From contig JAFVGZ010000019.1 of assembly GCA_017478025.1 (NCBI GenBank), positions 1 through 41,174 on the forward strand: 41,174 nt of DNA, written 5' to 3'. Of the stretch, positions 1 through 7,644 are shown in pieces. Source of the stretch: Prevotella sp. Its GTDB lineage: Bacteria; Bacteroidota; Bacteroidia; Bacteroidales; Bacteroidaceae. Below the pieces are notes generated by a model, which made no database searches, was not told the origin of the DNA, and saw only the letters and a program-made list of their open reading frames with translations. Position 1 is the stretch's first letter. Every line of letters starts with the position of its first letter. A program made the position numbers and the translations under genes.

Positions 1-2
1 AC

Positions 3-263
3 GGTAAGGCCGTTGCTCCAAAGGTGCGCATCAACCCGACAAACCTGATCTGGGAGATTTCCTATGACGACGGCAATACATGGGTAAGCACCGGTACCCA
101 GGCAGTCGGCAAGGACGGCAAGGACGGCACAGACGGTAAGGACGGTGACGTAGTAATCAAGTCCGTACAGTTCATGGTAGATTCTACCGGCAAGGACATT
201 GCACGCTTCTTCCTCGCTACCGGCTACTTCGACGTACCTGTTTTCTTTGATACAGACAACTAA
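3..263 (+). CDS. DUF4988-like modular repeat protein, C-terminal end (5' truncated by window edge)
   Basis: The reading frame is open from base 3 and runs to the TAA at 261-263, so the start lies upstream of the window; the GTG at 24 is internal. The visible 86 residues contain a RINP...WEIS...G.TW.STG block followed by GKDGKDGTDGKDGD, and end in a short beta-rich tail. The same block occurs three times in the next gene, so the two are tandem paralogues 20 bases apart. Family knowledge: such blocks are seen in Bacteroidales surface proteins annotated as DUF4988 or PL29-lyase N-terminal domain. Function unknown; I would not infer lyase activity because no catalytic domain is visible. Confidence 0.75.
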   Translation, partial: GKAVAPKVRINPTNLIWEISYDDGNTWVSTGTQAVGKDGKDGTDGKDGDVVIKSVQFMVDSTGKDIARFFLATGYFDVPVFFDTDN

Positions 264-283
264 TTAAAGCCAAGCCGAAAATT

Positions 284-1528
284 ATGAATCTACGAGCATT
301 CCAAATATTAACAGTAGGAGCCCTCGTGACGTTAGGTGTCAGCTCGTGCAATGATAAGTACGGCGATGACCTGCGCGGCATCGGGCGGCGTGTAGAGATA
401 CTGGAGGACAGCCTGCTTGTACAGAACAAGAGGATAGAGAACATCCAGACTATTATCTACACCATAGACAAGAATGGATTTGTCACACAGGTCATCAAGA
501 ATCCTAACGGCACCTATACCATAAAGTTCAATAACGGCAAGTCTGTCACTCTGCACGACGGCAGTGACGGCAGTGACGGTGTGGACGCATCCACTGACGA
601 TTTCAATGTCAGCGTAGCCAAAGCAGAAGACGGTCTGTGGTATTGGACCGTGAACGGCGAATGGGTTATCGGCAAGGACGGCAAGCCAATGCGCGCCGGA
701 GCATACGACGGTAAGGACGGCAAGGACGGCAAGGACGACATCGACATGTCGCTGACAGTGCCTGTATCACGCATCAACCCCGAGACCCGCTTCTGGGAAA
801 TATCCTCCGACGGTGGCCTGACATACGTAAGCACAGACATCTATGCCGACGGCAAGGACGGTACCGCCACCGAGGCAAACCTCAGCGTATCAAAGGGTGA
901 AGACGGCGCACTGTACTGGACCTTCAACGGCAAGTGGATATATGACAAAGATGGTAACCGCATAAGAGCCAACGGCATAGACGGTAAGGACGGCAAGGAC
1001 CACATCGACCTCTCACTGCCAGTGCCTATCACCCGCATCAACCCCGAGACCCGCTTCTGGGAAATCTCTCTTGACAACGGTGCCACATATACCAGCACAG
1101 GTGTATATGCCGACGGCAAGGACGGCAGGGACGGCATTGCAACAGAGCTGAACATTGGTATTGCCGACGGTGGAGACGGTGCATACTACTGGACCGTAAA
1201 CAACAAGTGGATTATCGATGATCAAGGCAACCGTATGCGCGCCAGCGGCATAGACGGTAAGGACGGTAAGGACGACATCAACATGTCACTGCCAGTGCCA
1301 AGAGTACGTATCAACCCCGTCACCCGCGAGTGGGAGATTTCCACCGACAACGGTGTCACATACAATACTACAGGCATCTATGCTGACGGTCTGGACGGCT
1401 ATAACGGCCGAGACGGTAACGATGACAGATTCCTCAGCGTCACCTTCACTCCTGACAGAAAGTACGCCATCATAAAACTCAGAAACGGCGGCCTGATCAG
1501 AATGCCAATCTCCTCAAGCGGCAGCTAA
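284..1528 (+). CDS. DUF4988-like lipoprotein with three modular Asp-Gly-Lys repeats
   Basis: 414 residues. Residues 1-22 form a lipoprotein signal ending in a lipobox (GVSSC, Cys22), followed by an acidic stretch (NDKYGDD) like the Bacteroidetes surface-export signal, so surface display is likely. Residues about 30-60 look like a short coiled coil (RRVEILEDSLL..KRIENIQ). From about residue 100 to 390 there are three units of roughly 90-95 residues, each: N-S-V/I-, W-Y/W-T-NG-W, DGKDGKD, a RINPxTRxWEIS block, YADGxDG. The tail (residues 390-414) is a separate beta-like segment. The Gly-x-Asp collagen-like linkers are DNA-level repeats too, so copy number could change by recombination. It follows a paralogue after 20 bases and is followed by a strong terminator. 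Ligand or role unknown. Confidence 0.85.
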   Translation: MNLRAFQILTVGALVTLGVSSCNDKYGDDLRGIGRRVEILEDSLLVQNKRIENIQTIIYTIDKNGFVTQVIKNPNGTYTIKFNNGKSVTLHDGSDGSDGVDASTDDFNVSVAKAEDGLWYWTVNGEWVIGKDGKPMRAGAYDGKDGKDGKDDIDMSLTVPVSRINPETRFWEISSDGGLTYVSTDIYADGKDGTATEANLSVSKGEDGALYWTFNGKWIYDKDGNRIRANGIDGKDGKDHIDLSLPVPITRINPETRFWEISLDNGATYTSTGVYADGKDGRDGIATELNIGIADGGDGAYYWTVNNKWIIDDQGNRMRASGIDGKDGKDDINMSLPVPRVRINPVTREWEISTDNGVTYNTTGIYADGLDGYNGRDGNDDRFLSVTFTPDRKYAIIKLRNGGLIRMPISSSGS

Positions 1529-1581
1529 GATCAGCACAGGCTGAGTAATACAGAAAAGCTCAGGCTGAGTAATACTGAATA

Positions 1582-1627
1582 AAAAAAGTTCAAGGAACCC
1601 GAGCAATCAGGTTCCTTGAACTTTTTT
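1582..1627 (+). terminator. Rho-independent terminator after the DUF4988-like gene
   Basis: An 18-base perfect inverted repeat (arms 1582-1599 and 1610-1627) around a 10-base loop; the right arm ends in six T residues and the left begins with six A residues, so it can work in both directions. It sits 54 bases after the stop codon. Confidence 0.9.
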
Positions 1628-1695
1628 ATAACATTTCGACATCTCGACTGGCCGGCCTTAATCTCTCTCGGCATATCGGCATATCGACATTAGGG

Positions 1696-2067
1696 TGTTC
1701 AATATGATGTACCTAAAAAGACTATGTTTTTTGTCAGCATATTTCATCAGCGAGCATCCACAGGGGACGTGGGCGTCCTCGCCCGCGATGCCGCGAAAGC
1801 GGCAATGACACAGTAGGGATGACAGATGAGGGATGAGGGGCGCCCCATACGGGGCAGAGAGGTCAAACCCCCTCTTGATACTCCTTTTTCGCTTTGACCT
1901 CCCCGCAGGGGCAACATCGGTCAGTGAAAATAGTCATCTCTGCGAGCTTTCTTTCTCCGTCTTCACTCCGAAAGCGTCGCTTCGCGCCGAGCATCGCGGG
2001 CGAGGACGCCCACGTCCCCTGTGGATGCTCGTAGTATGCGTAAAAGCAGGGTACATCATATTGAACA
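1696..2067. repeat. Large nested inverted repeat (18-bp outer arms, 41-bp inner arms)
   Basis: Inner arms 1751-1791 and 1991-2031 are perfect reverse complements over 41 bp and GC-rich; outer arms 1696-1713 and 2050-2067 are perfect over 18 bp. About 199 bases lie between the inner arms. No transposase is encoded. The 112-residue open frame on the plus strand at 1833-2171 runs across this structure and looks spurious. The symmetry suggests a non-autonomous or REP/MITE-like genomic repeat rather than a gene. Confidence 0.75.
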
Positions 2068-2177
2068 ACCTACTTCCGAAACTTGAATTGCATTATATTA
2101 ACTGCGGCCGGATTTCAAATCCGCCCGAGCTAAAGCTCGTATTATGTGTAAAAGCAAGCACATCATATTAAACAACC
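2027..2177. repeat. Two imperfect 43-44-bp direct repeats
   Basis: Copy 1 at 2027-2070 and copy 2 at 2135-2177 share the layout GCTCGTA.TATG.GTAAAAGCA....ACATCATATT.AACAACC. Copy 1 overlaps the right side of the large inverted repeat. Between them is a 15-base palindrome at 2109-2123 (CGGATTTCAAATCCG). This looks like a decayed array of a genomic repeat family. Confidence 0.6.
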
Positions 2178-2241
2178 AACTTTGCAATTGTATCAACGGC
2201 ATTGAAAGTGTGTAAGGCTGATGTCATGTCCGAATTTGGAA

Positions 2242-2400
2242 ACTGACAAAATGATAGTCCGAAACTGCCTGGTAATCAGCACGTTGCAATAGCAGGTCTT
2301 TTAGGCGGTAAAAGACCTACTTTTAGGTGGTAAAAGACCTGCTATTACCGGGTAAAAGACCTACTATTAGAACGTAATAGTTCAACTGACAAAATGGCAG
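2242..2400. repeat. Dispersed 160-bp repeat, copy 1
   Basis: About 150 bases match 16600-16740 closely: ACTGACAAAATG.., then TCCGAAACTG, then GCACGTTGCAATAG, then repeated blocks of AAAAGACCTGCTATTA type, then GAACGTAATAGTT. The internal blocks pair as hairpins (AGGTCTTTT with AAAAGACCT). The terminal box ACTGACAAAATGGCAG at 2385-2400 is in the same orientation as the left box (2242-2257, two to three mismatches), unlike copy 2 where it is inverted. No open frame of note. Confidence 0.75.
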
Positions 2401-2467
2401 ACATCTATCAAGCGAAAAAGAAGCGACTTGATAATAGTTTTTTACAGGACTCCAATGATAAAAAACA

Positions 2468-2563
2468 ATGAAAGCAACTGAGTATATCTATCACGAAGGG
2501 ATGAATGTATTTGGATTGTTATGGCTCTTTGTGAACACAAACCCTATTACATTGATGGAATAA
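2468..2563 (+). CDS. Possible 31-residue ORF (low confidence)
   Basis: ATG at 2468 to TAA at 2561-2563. The predicted peptide has a hydrophobic middle (VFGLLWLFV). No clear promoter of TAnnTTTG type and no strong Shine-Dalgarno precede it, and its end overlaps an inverted repeat at 2549-2585, so it may be a gene remnant or chance. The rest of 2401-2611 holds nothing else I recognise. Confidence 0.2.
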   Translation: MKATEYIYHEGMNVFGLLWLFVNTNPITLME

Positions 2564-2585
2564 ACATGAAATGTTCCATCAATGT
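2549..2585. repeat. 12-bp perfect inverted repeat
   Basis: Arms 2549-2560 (ACATTGATGGAA) and 2574-2585 with a 13-base loop. It lacks a T tract, so it is more likely a small structured repeat than a terminator. Confidence 0.5.
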
Positions 2586-2611
2586 TCCGTCAAAATTTAA
2601 GGTGTTTGAAA

Positions 2612-2647
2612 ATAGAAATCCCTGCAAGTTATTGACTTACAGGGATT
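2612..2647 (-). terminator. Terminator of the tRNA-His transcript
   Basis: On the minus strand, downstream of tRNA-His, an AAATCCCTG...CAGGGATTT stem forms with a loop of about 14-16 bases and is followed by T-rich sequence. Confidence 0.7.
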
Positions 2648-2657
2648 TGTTTTAGAG

Positions 2658-2732
2658 GGTGCCCGGTGGGACTCGAACCCACGACATTCAGAACCACAAT
2701 CTGACGCTCTAACCAACTGAACTACGGGCACC
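2658..2732 (-). tRNA. tRNA-His (anticodon GTG)
   Basis: The minus strand folds as a full cloverleaf: acceptor GTGCCCG/CGGGCAC, D arm, anticodon stem TCAGA/TCTGA with loop TTGTGGT (anticodon GTG), and T arm GTGGG TTCGAGT CCCAC. An extra 5' G (2732) pairs with the C discriminator, the tRNA-His identity feature. The 3' CCA is not encoded. Confidence 0.97.
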
Positions 2733-2796
2733 ATATATGTTTGCAAAGGGCCTATTGCAATCTTTTCGGATAGGCCAATAAGCGTTTTTGCGGGTG

Positions 2797-2828
2797 CAAA
2801 GGTATATCTTTTTTCTGAATTGACAAAA
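2797..2828 (-). promoter_or_regulatory. Promoter for tRNA-His
   Basis: Minus-strand -7 box TATACCTTTG (2797-2806) with a TTTTG -33 element at 2824-2828. The sequence around the -7 box is the same as in front of the CAT tRNA at 39464. Confidence 0.7.
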
Positions 2829-2917
2829 TTTTTGTGAGTTTTTTTTGCTATAGCATGTGATTATGATTAATTTATTATAAATTTTCCTTTCACGGGGCAA
2901 GTTTCTCATGCATATAA

Positions 2918-2948
2918 TTTGTTATGTGTATTTTTTTTCTTACTTTTG
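2918..2948 (+). promoter_or_regulatory. Promoter for the ThiE-like gene
   Basis: TTTG at 2918-2921, 19 bases, then TACTTTTG at 2941-2948: a full match to the Bacteroidetes consensus. The -7 box ends only 8 bases before the ATG at 2957, so the mRNA should be leaderless or nearly so. Confidence 0.75.
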
Positions 2949-2956
2949 CACCTGAA

Positions 2957-3562
2957 ATGAAACTGGTAATTCAGACTCTACCGACATTTTTTGTTGAGGA
3001 AGACAAGATACTGACGGCCCTTTTTGATGAAGGGCTGGACATTCTGCATATCAATAAGCCTGATTCGGAGCCGTTGTATGCAGAGAGGCTGTTGTCGCTG
3101 CTTCCGTCAAACAAATATGACAGTATAGTAGTGCATCAAAACTATTACCTGAAGCAGGAGTATGACCTGCGCGGCATACACATTGACGATCCTGCAATGC
3201 CTGTTCCTGACGGCTTTCGCCGCCACGTGTCACGCAGCACGCCAAACATCAGTGACCTGAAGGAGATGAAGAAGCATTGTGACTATGTGATGCTGTACTC
3301 TCTGTTTGACTCGCTTCATGACGACGTGAAGGCTTCACTGACGATAGAGGAGATGCAGGAGGCTCGCAAGAAGGGACTGATAGACCGCCATGTGTATGCG
3401 CTGGGCGGCATGAGTCTTGAGAATATACAACAGGCTAAGGACCTGGGTTTCGGGGGCGTCGTGATATGTGGCGACCTGTGGAACAGGTTCAACATTCAGC
3501 ATGAGTTGAACTTTCATGGGCTGATAAATCATTTCCGTAAGTTGAAGAAGGCTGCGGGATGA
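2957..3562 (+). CDS. Thiamine-phosphate-synthase-like TIM-barrel protein
   Basis: 201 residues from the ATG at 2957; an in-frame ATG at 2924 lies inside the promoter and is not used. The opening (MKLVIQTLPTFFVEEDKI) and alternating beta/alpha pattern, with YALGGMS near residue 155 and GFGGVVICGDLW near 175, fit the ThiE/TenI barrel superfamily. Canonical ThiE motifs for pyrophosphate and HMP-PP binding are poorly kept (for example no clear TxTK segment), so it may not make thiamine phosphate. It stands alone, outside any thi operon, with its own near-leaderless promoter. Homologues are usually annotated thiamine phosphate synthase; I treat that as a family label, not a function. Confidence 0.65.
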   Translation: MKLVIQTLPTFFVEEDKILTALFDEGLDILHINKPDSEPLYAERLLSLLPSNKYDSIVVHQNYYLKQEYDLRGIHIDDPAMPVPDGFRRHVSRSTPNISDLKEMKKHCDYVMLYSLFDSLHDDVKASLTIEEMQEARKKGLIDRHVYALGGMSLENIQQAKDLGFGGVVICGDLWNRFNIQHELNFHGLINHFRKLKKAAG

Positions 3563-3672
3563 GGGCAATCGAAGAATATTGAATTAACTAATACATATAT
3601 AATATAAGGAATAAGGCAGTAGGGCAGTAAGGTTTTGGTTTCCTGGATGCCTGAAGACCTAAAAGAAACGAA

Positions 3673-4611
3673 ATGGCAGAAGACAAGAACTTCATGATAT
3701 GCTCTGGCACGGCTACGCGTTATTTAGCCGAGAAGATTTGTGCCAGTCTGGGTTGTGAACTTGGCAACACGGTGATGACGAAGTTTAGTGACGGTGAGTT
3801 TGCCGTGAGCTATGAGGAAAGTATTCGTGGCAAGGACATCTTCCTGGTTCAGAGTACCTTCCCAAATTCTGATAACCTCATGGAACTTTTGCTGATGATT
3901 GATGCCGCCAAGCGCGCATCGGCAAAGACCATCAATGCCGTCATCCCATACTTCGGATGGGCACGTCAGGACAGAAAGGACAAACCCCGTGTAAGTATAG
4001 GAGCGAAACTTGTTGCTGACCTGCTTAGCGTGGCTGGCATTGACCGTCTCATTACGATGGATCTGCATGCAGACCAGATACAGGGTTTCTTTGATGTTCC
4101 TGTAGATCATCTCTATGGTTCTGGTGTGCTGCTGCCCTATCTGGAGAGCCTGCACCTTGAGGATCTCGTAATCGCCTCGCCCGATGTCGGTGGTGCCAAG
4201 CGTGCCAAGAGCTATGCGAAGTATCTGGACTGCCCGCTGGTGATGTGTAACAAGACCCGTGCACGTGCCAATGTGGTGGCAGAGATGCAGATTATCGGTG
4301 ACGTGAAGGATAAGGATGTCGTGATTGTTGACGATATGGTAGATACCGCAGGTACTATCACCAAGGCAGCAGACATCATGAAGGAGGCTGGTGCGAGAAG
4401 TGTTCGTGCCGTTGCCAGCCATTGTGTCATGTCGGGCCCTGCCAGCGAGCGTGTGCAGGAGTCTGCGCTGGAGGAGATAGTGTTTACCAATTCTATACCA
4501 TATTCGCAGGGTTGTACCAAGGTGAAGCAGCTCAGCGTGGCTGATATGTTTGCTGAGACGATACGCCGCTGCCTGAACAATGAGTCGATATCTTCGCAGT
4601 ATATAATATAA
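3673..4611 (+). CDS. prs: Ribose-phosphate pyrophosphokinase
   Basis: 312 residues, normal length for the bacterial enzyme that makes PRPP from ribose-5-phosphate and ATP in the cytoplasm. Visible hallmarks: FSDGEF near the N-terminus, YFGWARQDRKDKPR (ATP/catalytic flexible segment), DLHADQIQGFF, and the PRPP-binding loop VVIVDDMVDTAGT at residues 216-228. The 110-base gap upstream holds no obvious promoter box. It is followed after 9 bases by divIC, so the three genes prs, divIC and the small membrane gene are probably co-transcribed. Confidence 0.97.
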   Translation: MAEDKNFMICSGTATRYLAEKICASLGCELGNTVMTKFSDGEFAVSYEESIRGKDIFLVQSTFPNSDNLMELLLMIDAAKRASAKTINAVIPYFGWARQDRKDKPRVSIGAKLVADLLSVAGIDRLITMDLHADQIQGFFDVPVDHLYGSGVLLPYLESLHLEDLVIASPDVGGAKRAKSYAKYLDCPLVMCNKTRARANVVAEMQIIGDVKDKDVVIVDDMVDTAGTITKAADIMKEAGARSVRAVASHCVMSGPASERVQESALEEIVFTNSIPYSQGCTKVKQLSVADMFAETIRRCLNNESISSQYII

Positions 4612-4620
4612 GGTGACAGA

Positions 4621-4962
4621 GTGGGTAAGATTAATAACATCTGGTCGTATTTAGCCAGGCACAAGTATCTGATAACGATAGTGCTGGGCGTGTTGCTCAT
4701 TGGTCTGGTGGGTGAGAATAGCCTGCTGCACTATATGCAGTTGCAGGTACGCCTGTCAGAGGTAAGAGAGGAACTGTCGGAGTATCAGCAGCAGTATGAG
4801 CGCGACTCCATACGCCTGCGTGCTCTGCAGTCTAATCATAAGGGTGTGGTGAGGATTGCCCGCGAGAAATACTTTATGAAACACCCAGACGAGGATGTCT
4901 TTGTGCTGAGCAACGAGGAGCACAAACAGTTGACAGAGAATGGCGATGAGAGAGTTGAGTAG
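4621..4962 (+). CDS. divIC: DivIC/FtsB-family septum formation initiator
   Basis: 113 residues, GTG start 9 bases after prs with AAGGTGACAG upstream as a plausible ribosome site. One transmembrane helix at about residues 17-36 is followed by a coiled coil (LQVRLSEVREELSEYQQQYERDS) and a conserved C-terminal REKYFMKHPDEDVFV segment, the classical FtsB/DivIC layout. Family role: bitopic divisome protein bridging FtsL and FtsQ in the periplasm. Confidence 0.88.
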   Translation: MGKINNIWSYLARHKYLITIVLGVLLIGLVGENSLLHYMQLQVRLSEVREELSEYQQQYERDSIRLRALQSNHKGVVRIAREKYFMKHPDEDVFVLSNEEHKQLTENGDERVE

Positions 4963-5362
4963 GACACAGTCGATAATTCTTGCCCTCGGTGCAACGCTGA
5001 TGGTGATAGGCACAGGGTGTGTGGTGTTTGACTATATGCCCAAGGTGGCAGCCGTCGTCTTTGCTGTAGGTGCGGTGATGTTTGTGGCTATGCAGGTGCA
5101 GAATGTATATACCGGCACTAATTTCGTGATTAAACGACTGAGACGCATCATGCTCTTTGCTGATGCGTGTTTTATAATTGCTGCGCTATTGCTGCTTGAG
5201 AACGCCTATAGGGTTATCTTCCCACTCTTTAATGGCAGCATAGAGGGCTACAATAACTACGTGCGATACGTAAATAATAACTGGGTTGTGGCATTGCTCA
5301 TTGCTGCAATTTTGGAAATGTACACCACGCATCGCATAGAGTCAGAAATAAAAAAATCATAA
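4940..5362 (+). CDS. Small four-helix membrane protein of unknown function
   Basis: 140 residues; the ATG at 4940 overlaps the end of divIC by 23 bases (a second ATG at 4946 would overlap less). Four hydrophobic segments are visible at roughly residues 9-30, 35-52, 68-88 and 113-130, with a short Lys-rich tail. No motif is recognised. Overlap with divIC implies translational coupling and perhaps an envelope or division role, which is inference only. Confidence 0.8.
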   Translation: MAMRELSRTQSIILALGATLMVIGTGCVVFDYMPKVAAVVFAVGAVMFVAMQVQNVYTGTNFVIKRLRRIMLFADACFIIAALLLLENAYRVIFPLFNGSIEGYNNYVRYVNNNWVVALLIAAILEMYTTHRIESEIKKS

Positions 5363-5429
5363 TCTGATACGGGTAGTCCTTAAAAAATACTTAAACACAA
5401 GCACATTTCTTAAAAGGAAATTAATTTTA

Positions 5430-5461
5430 TTTCCATAGTTCGATAATTCTGCATACCTTTG
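5430..5461 (+). promoter_or_regulatory. Promoter for the DUF4369-pyrC-plsC operon
   Basis: TTTC at 5430-5433, 20 bases, then TACCTTTG at 5454-5461, 27 bases before the ATG at 5489. The -33 box deviates at one base. Confidence 0.65.
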
Positions 5462-5488
5462 CAGCTACCTAATTTCCTTTATATAGAA

Positions 5489-6292
5489 ATGAAAAATTAC
5501 ATACTCGCGTTCCTTGCCGTGGCAGTGGCGACGTCGTGTTCCAAATACAGTATCACAGGTTCGTCAGATTTACAGAATGTTGACGGTCGTATGTTATTTC
5601 TCAAGACCGTACAGGGCGATGAGCTGGCCAACATGGACTCATGTGATGTAGTGCATGGTAAATTCCGTTTCCACGGTTCGCTGGATACGGTGCGTGTCGT
5701 TGCGCTTTACATGGACAACATGCCCGTGATTCCCGTTGTGCTGGAGGACGGTGACATTACCGTTACGCTCAATTCGCAGAAACAGTACTGCAAGGGTACA
5801 CCGCTGAATGATTCGCTCTCAGCCTTCAATGAGAAATATCAGCGGTTGCTGTATAGAATGCAGGACTTGTCGCACGAGCAGAGCCAGGCCATCATGAACG
5901 GTGAGGACATGGAGGAGGTGAATGCACGCTTGGAGGCCAAGGAACAGGAGCTGATGATGGAGGAGGATAAACTTATCACGACGTTTATCACAGAAAACTT
6001 TGACAACTGTCTTGGCCCGTATGTCTTTGAAATGGCAACGAGCAGTTATGAGTATCCTGTCCTGACACCGTGGATAGAGGCGCTGATGACCAAGGCGACA
6101 GAGACATTCAAGAATGCTCCGTACGTGAAGGAGTATATGAAGGTGGCTCATGAGAATCAGAATATCATGACCGGTGTTACAGAGACGCCTCCGCCTCTTC
6201 CCACACCACCATTAGCAGGGCCTACCCCCAACGACCTGGCAAGGCCACAGTCACAATCACAGCCACAGTCACAGCCACAGAACCAAGAATGA
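5489..6292 (+). CDS. DUF4369-type lipoprotein with Pro/Gln-rich tail
   Basis: 267 residues from the ATG at 5489 (an upstream in-frame TTG at 5459 falls inside the -7 box). The signal ends at a lipobox VATSC. Residues 25-110 have the pattern of the DUF4369 beta domain (G.L..VDGRMLFLK, short strand repeats, DSCDVVHGKFRFHGSLD), and residues about 110-210 are helical with many Glu/Met. In many Bacteroidetes DUF4369 is fused to a thioredoxin-like domain; here none follows. The last 35 residues are Pro, then Ser-Gln-Pro repeats encoded by a CACAGTCACA-type tandem repeat, probably an unstructured tail. It overlaps pyrC by 4 bases (ATGA). Confidence 0.8.
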   Translation: MKNYILAFLAVAVATSCSKYSITGSSDLQNVDGRMLFLKTVQGDELANMDSCDVVHGKFRFHGSLDTVRVVALYMDNMPVIPVVLEDGDITVTLNSQKQYCKGTPLNDSLSAFNEKYQRLLYRMQDLSHEQSQAIMNGEDMEEVNARLEAKEQELMMEEDKLITTFITENFDNCLGPYVFEMATSSYEYPVLTPWIEALMTKATETFKNAPYVKEYMKVAHENQNIMTGVTETPPPLPTPPLAGPTPNDLARPQSQSQPQSQPQNQE

Positions 6293-7644
6293 GAACACTT
6301 GTACATGGTGGCATCATCGTCAATGAGGGATTGCGCAGACAAGGCGACATCATTGTGGAGGATGACCATATAAAGGAAATATCACCCGAAGGAATCAGTG
6401 CGTGCAGCACTGATTCCTTCGATGTTGTATTAGACGCCTCAGGGTGTTATGTGCTCCCCGGCATCATAGACTCTCATGTGCATTTCCGCGATCCGGGGTT
6501 GACGCACAAGGGGGATATGCACACGGAAAGCCTTGCCGCGCTGGCTGGTGGCGTTACGACAGTCTTTGATATGCCCAATACGAAGCCGCAGACGACTTCT
6601 GTTGAGGCCCTGCATGAGAAGCAGGCCATTGCCGAGAAGAAAATGCACGTGAACTATGCCTTCTTCCCTGGAGTGACCAATGATAATCTGGAGGAGCTGC
6701 AGCGTATGGACAAATCGACCATACCGGGGTTCAAACTGTTTATGGGTTCATCAACAGGCAACATGCTTGTGGACCGTGAGCAGGCCCTTGAAGCCATATT
6801 CAAATTTGCCGGTGAGAAAGGTATTCCCCTGATGGCGCATTGTGAAGACACGGAGACGATAAACCAGCACATGGCATACTACAAACAACTGACAGGCACG
6901 GACGACCCTGATGTAAGGCTACATCCGCTCATTCGCAATGAGGAGGCGTGCCTGAAGTCGTCTGAGATGGGTGTTCGGCTGGCTCATAAATATAACACCC
7001 GCTTTCATATAGCCCATATCAGCACCGCTTGTGAGTTGGAGATGATGAAAGGTGTTGATGATGGAGGTGGCCTCATAACATGCGAAGCCACGGTGGCTCA
7101 TCTGCTGTTCTCGGTTGTCGATTACGATACACTTGGAACTCGTATAAAGTGTAACCCCGCCGTAAAGGGATTCCTTGACCGCGAAGCCCTGCGTCGTGGT
7201 TTGACAGATGGCACCATAAGCACTATTGGCACCGACCACGCACCCCACACATTGGAAGAGAAAACGGGTGGTTGCGCAAAGGCGATGTCGGGGATGCCGA
7301 TGGTGCAGTTCTCGCTTGTCTCGATGCTTTCGCTCGTTGATGAGGGTGTACTGTCAATGGAACGCCTCGTGCAGCTCATGGCCCATAATCCCGCCACGCT
7401 ATTCGGAGTCAGTCAGCGAGGCTTCCTGCGTCAGGGATATAAGGCAGATATTGCTATCGTAAGACATTGTGATGAGCCTTGGACACTCTCAAAGGACTGC
7501 ATCATGAGCCGTTGTGGATGGAGCCCCCTTGAAGGGAGGCAGATGCAATGGAGCGTAAAAGCCACAATGCTCAATGGGCAGGTGGCCTATGCTGATGGTA
7601 AGGTAGATGAAAATATCCACGGTGAACCCGTGAGGTTTGAATAA
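6289..7644 (+). CDS. pyrC: Dihydroorotase
   Basis: 451 residues, class I (amidohydrolase) dihydroorotase, third step of pyrimidine synthesis, cytoplasmic zinc enzyme. Metal site HVHFRDPG (His63, His65), then GFKLFMGSS, MAHCED, HIAHIST and TIGTDHAPH in the expected order. The start overlaps the lipoprotein gene in an ATGA junction; the end overlaps plsC by 8 bases. A glycine-rich insert (DDGGGL) precedes ITCEATVAHL. Allantoinase is the main alternative, but the motif order and pairing with housekeeping genes favour PyrC. Confidence 0.93.
   Translation: MRTLVHGGIIVNEGLRRQGDIIVEDDHIKEISPEGISACSTDSFDVVLDASGCYVLPGIIDSHVHFRDPGLTHKGDMHTESLAALAGGVTTVFDMPNTKPQTTSVEALHEKQAIAEKKMHVNYAFFPGVTNDNLEELQRMDKSTIPGFKLFMGSSTGNMLVDREQALEAIFKFAGEKGIPLMAHCEDTETINQHMAYYKQLTGTDDPDVRLHPLIRNEEACLKSSEMGVRLAHKYNTRFHIAHISTACELEMMKGVDDGGGLITCEATVAHLLFSVVDYDTLGTRIKCNPAVKGFLDREALRRGLTDGTISTIGTDHAPHTLEEKTGGCAKAMSGMPMVQFSLVSMLSLVDEGVLSMERLVQLMAHNPATLFGVSQRGFLRQGYKADIAIVRHCDEPWTLSKDCIMSRCGWSPLEGRQMQWSVKATMLNGQVAYADGKVDENIHGEPVRFE

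Noticed and set aside
3-1528. Collagen-like or phage tail-fibre protein
   Set aside because: The Gly-x-Asp tracts are short linkers between structured modules, the second protein has a lipoprotein signal, and no phage genes lie near.
1833-2171. 112-residue open frame on the plus strand
   Set aside because: It runs across the large inverted repeat and direct repeats, has no promoter or ribosome site, and its composition follows the repeat, so it is almost certainly not a gene.
2242-2400. Possible CRISPR array from the repeated AAAAGACCT blocks
   Set aside because: The blocks are 15-20 bp with no regular spacers of constant length, they pair as hairpins, and no cas gene is present.
3563-3672. 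Promoter for prs
   Set aside because: No TAnnTTTG-like box at sensible distance could be found, so I do not list one.
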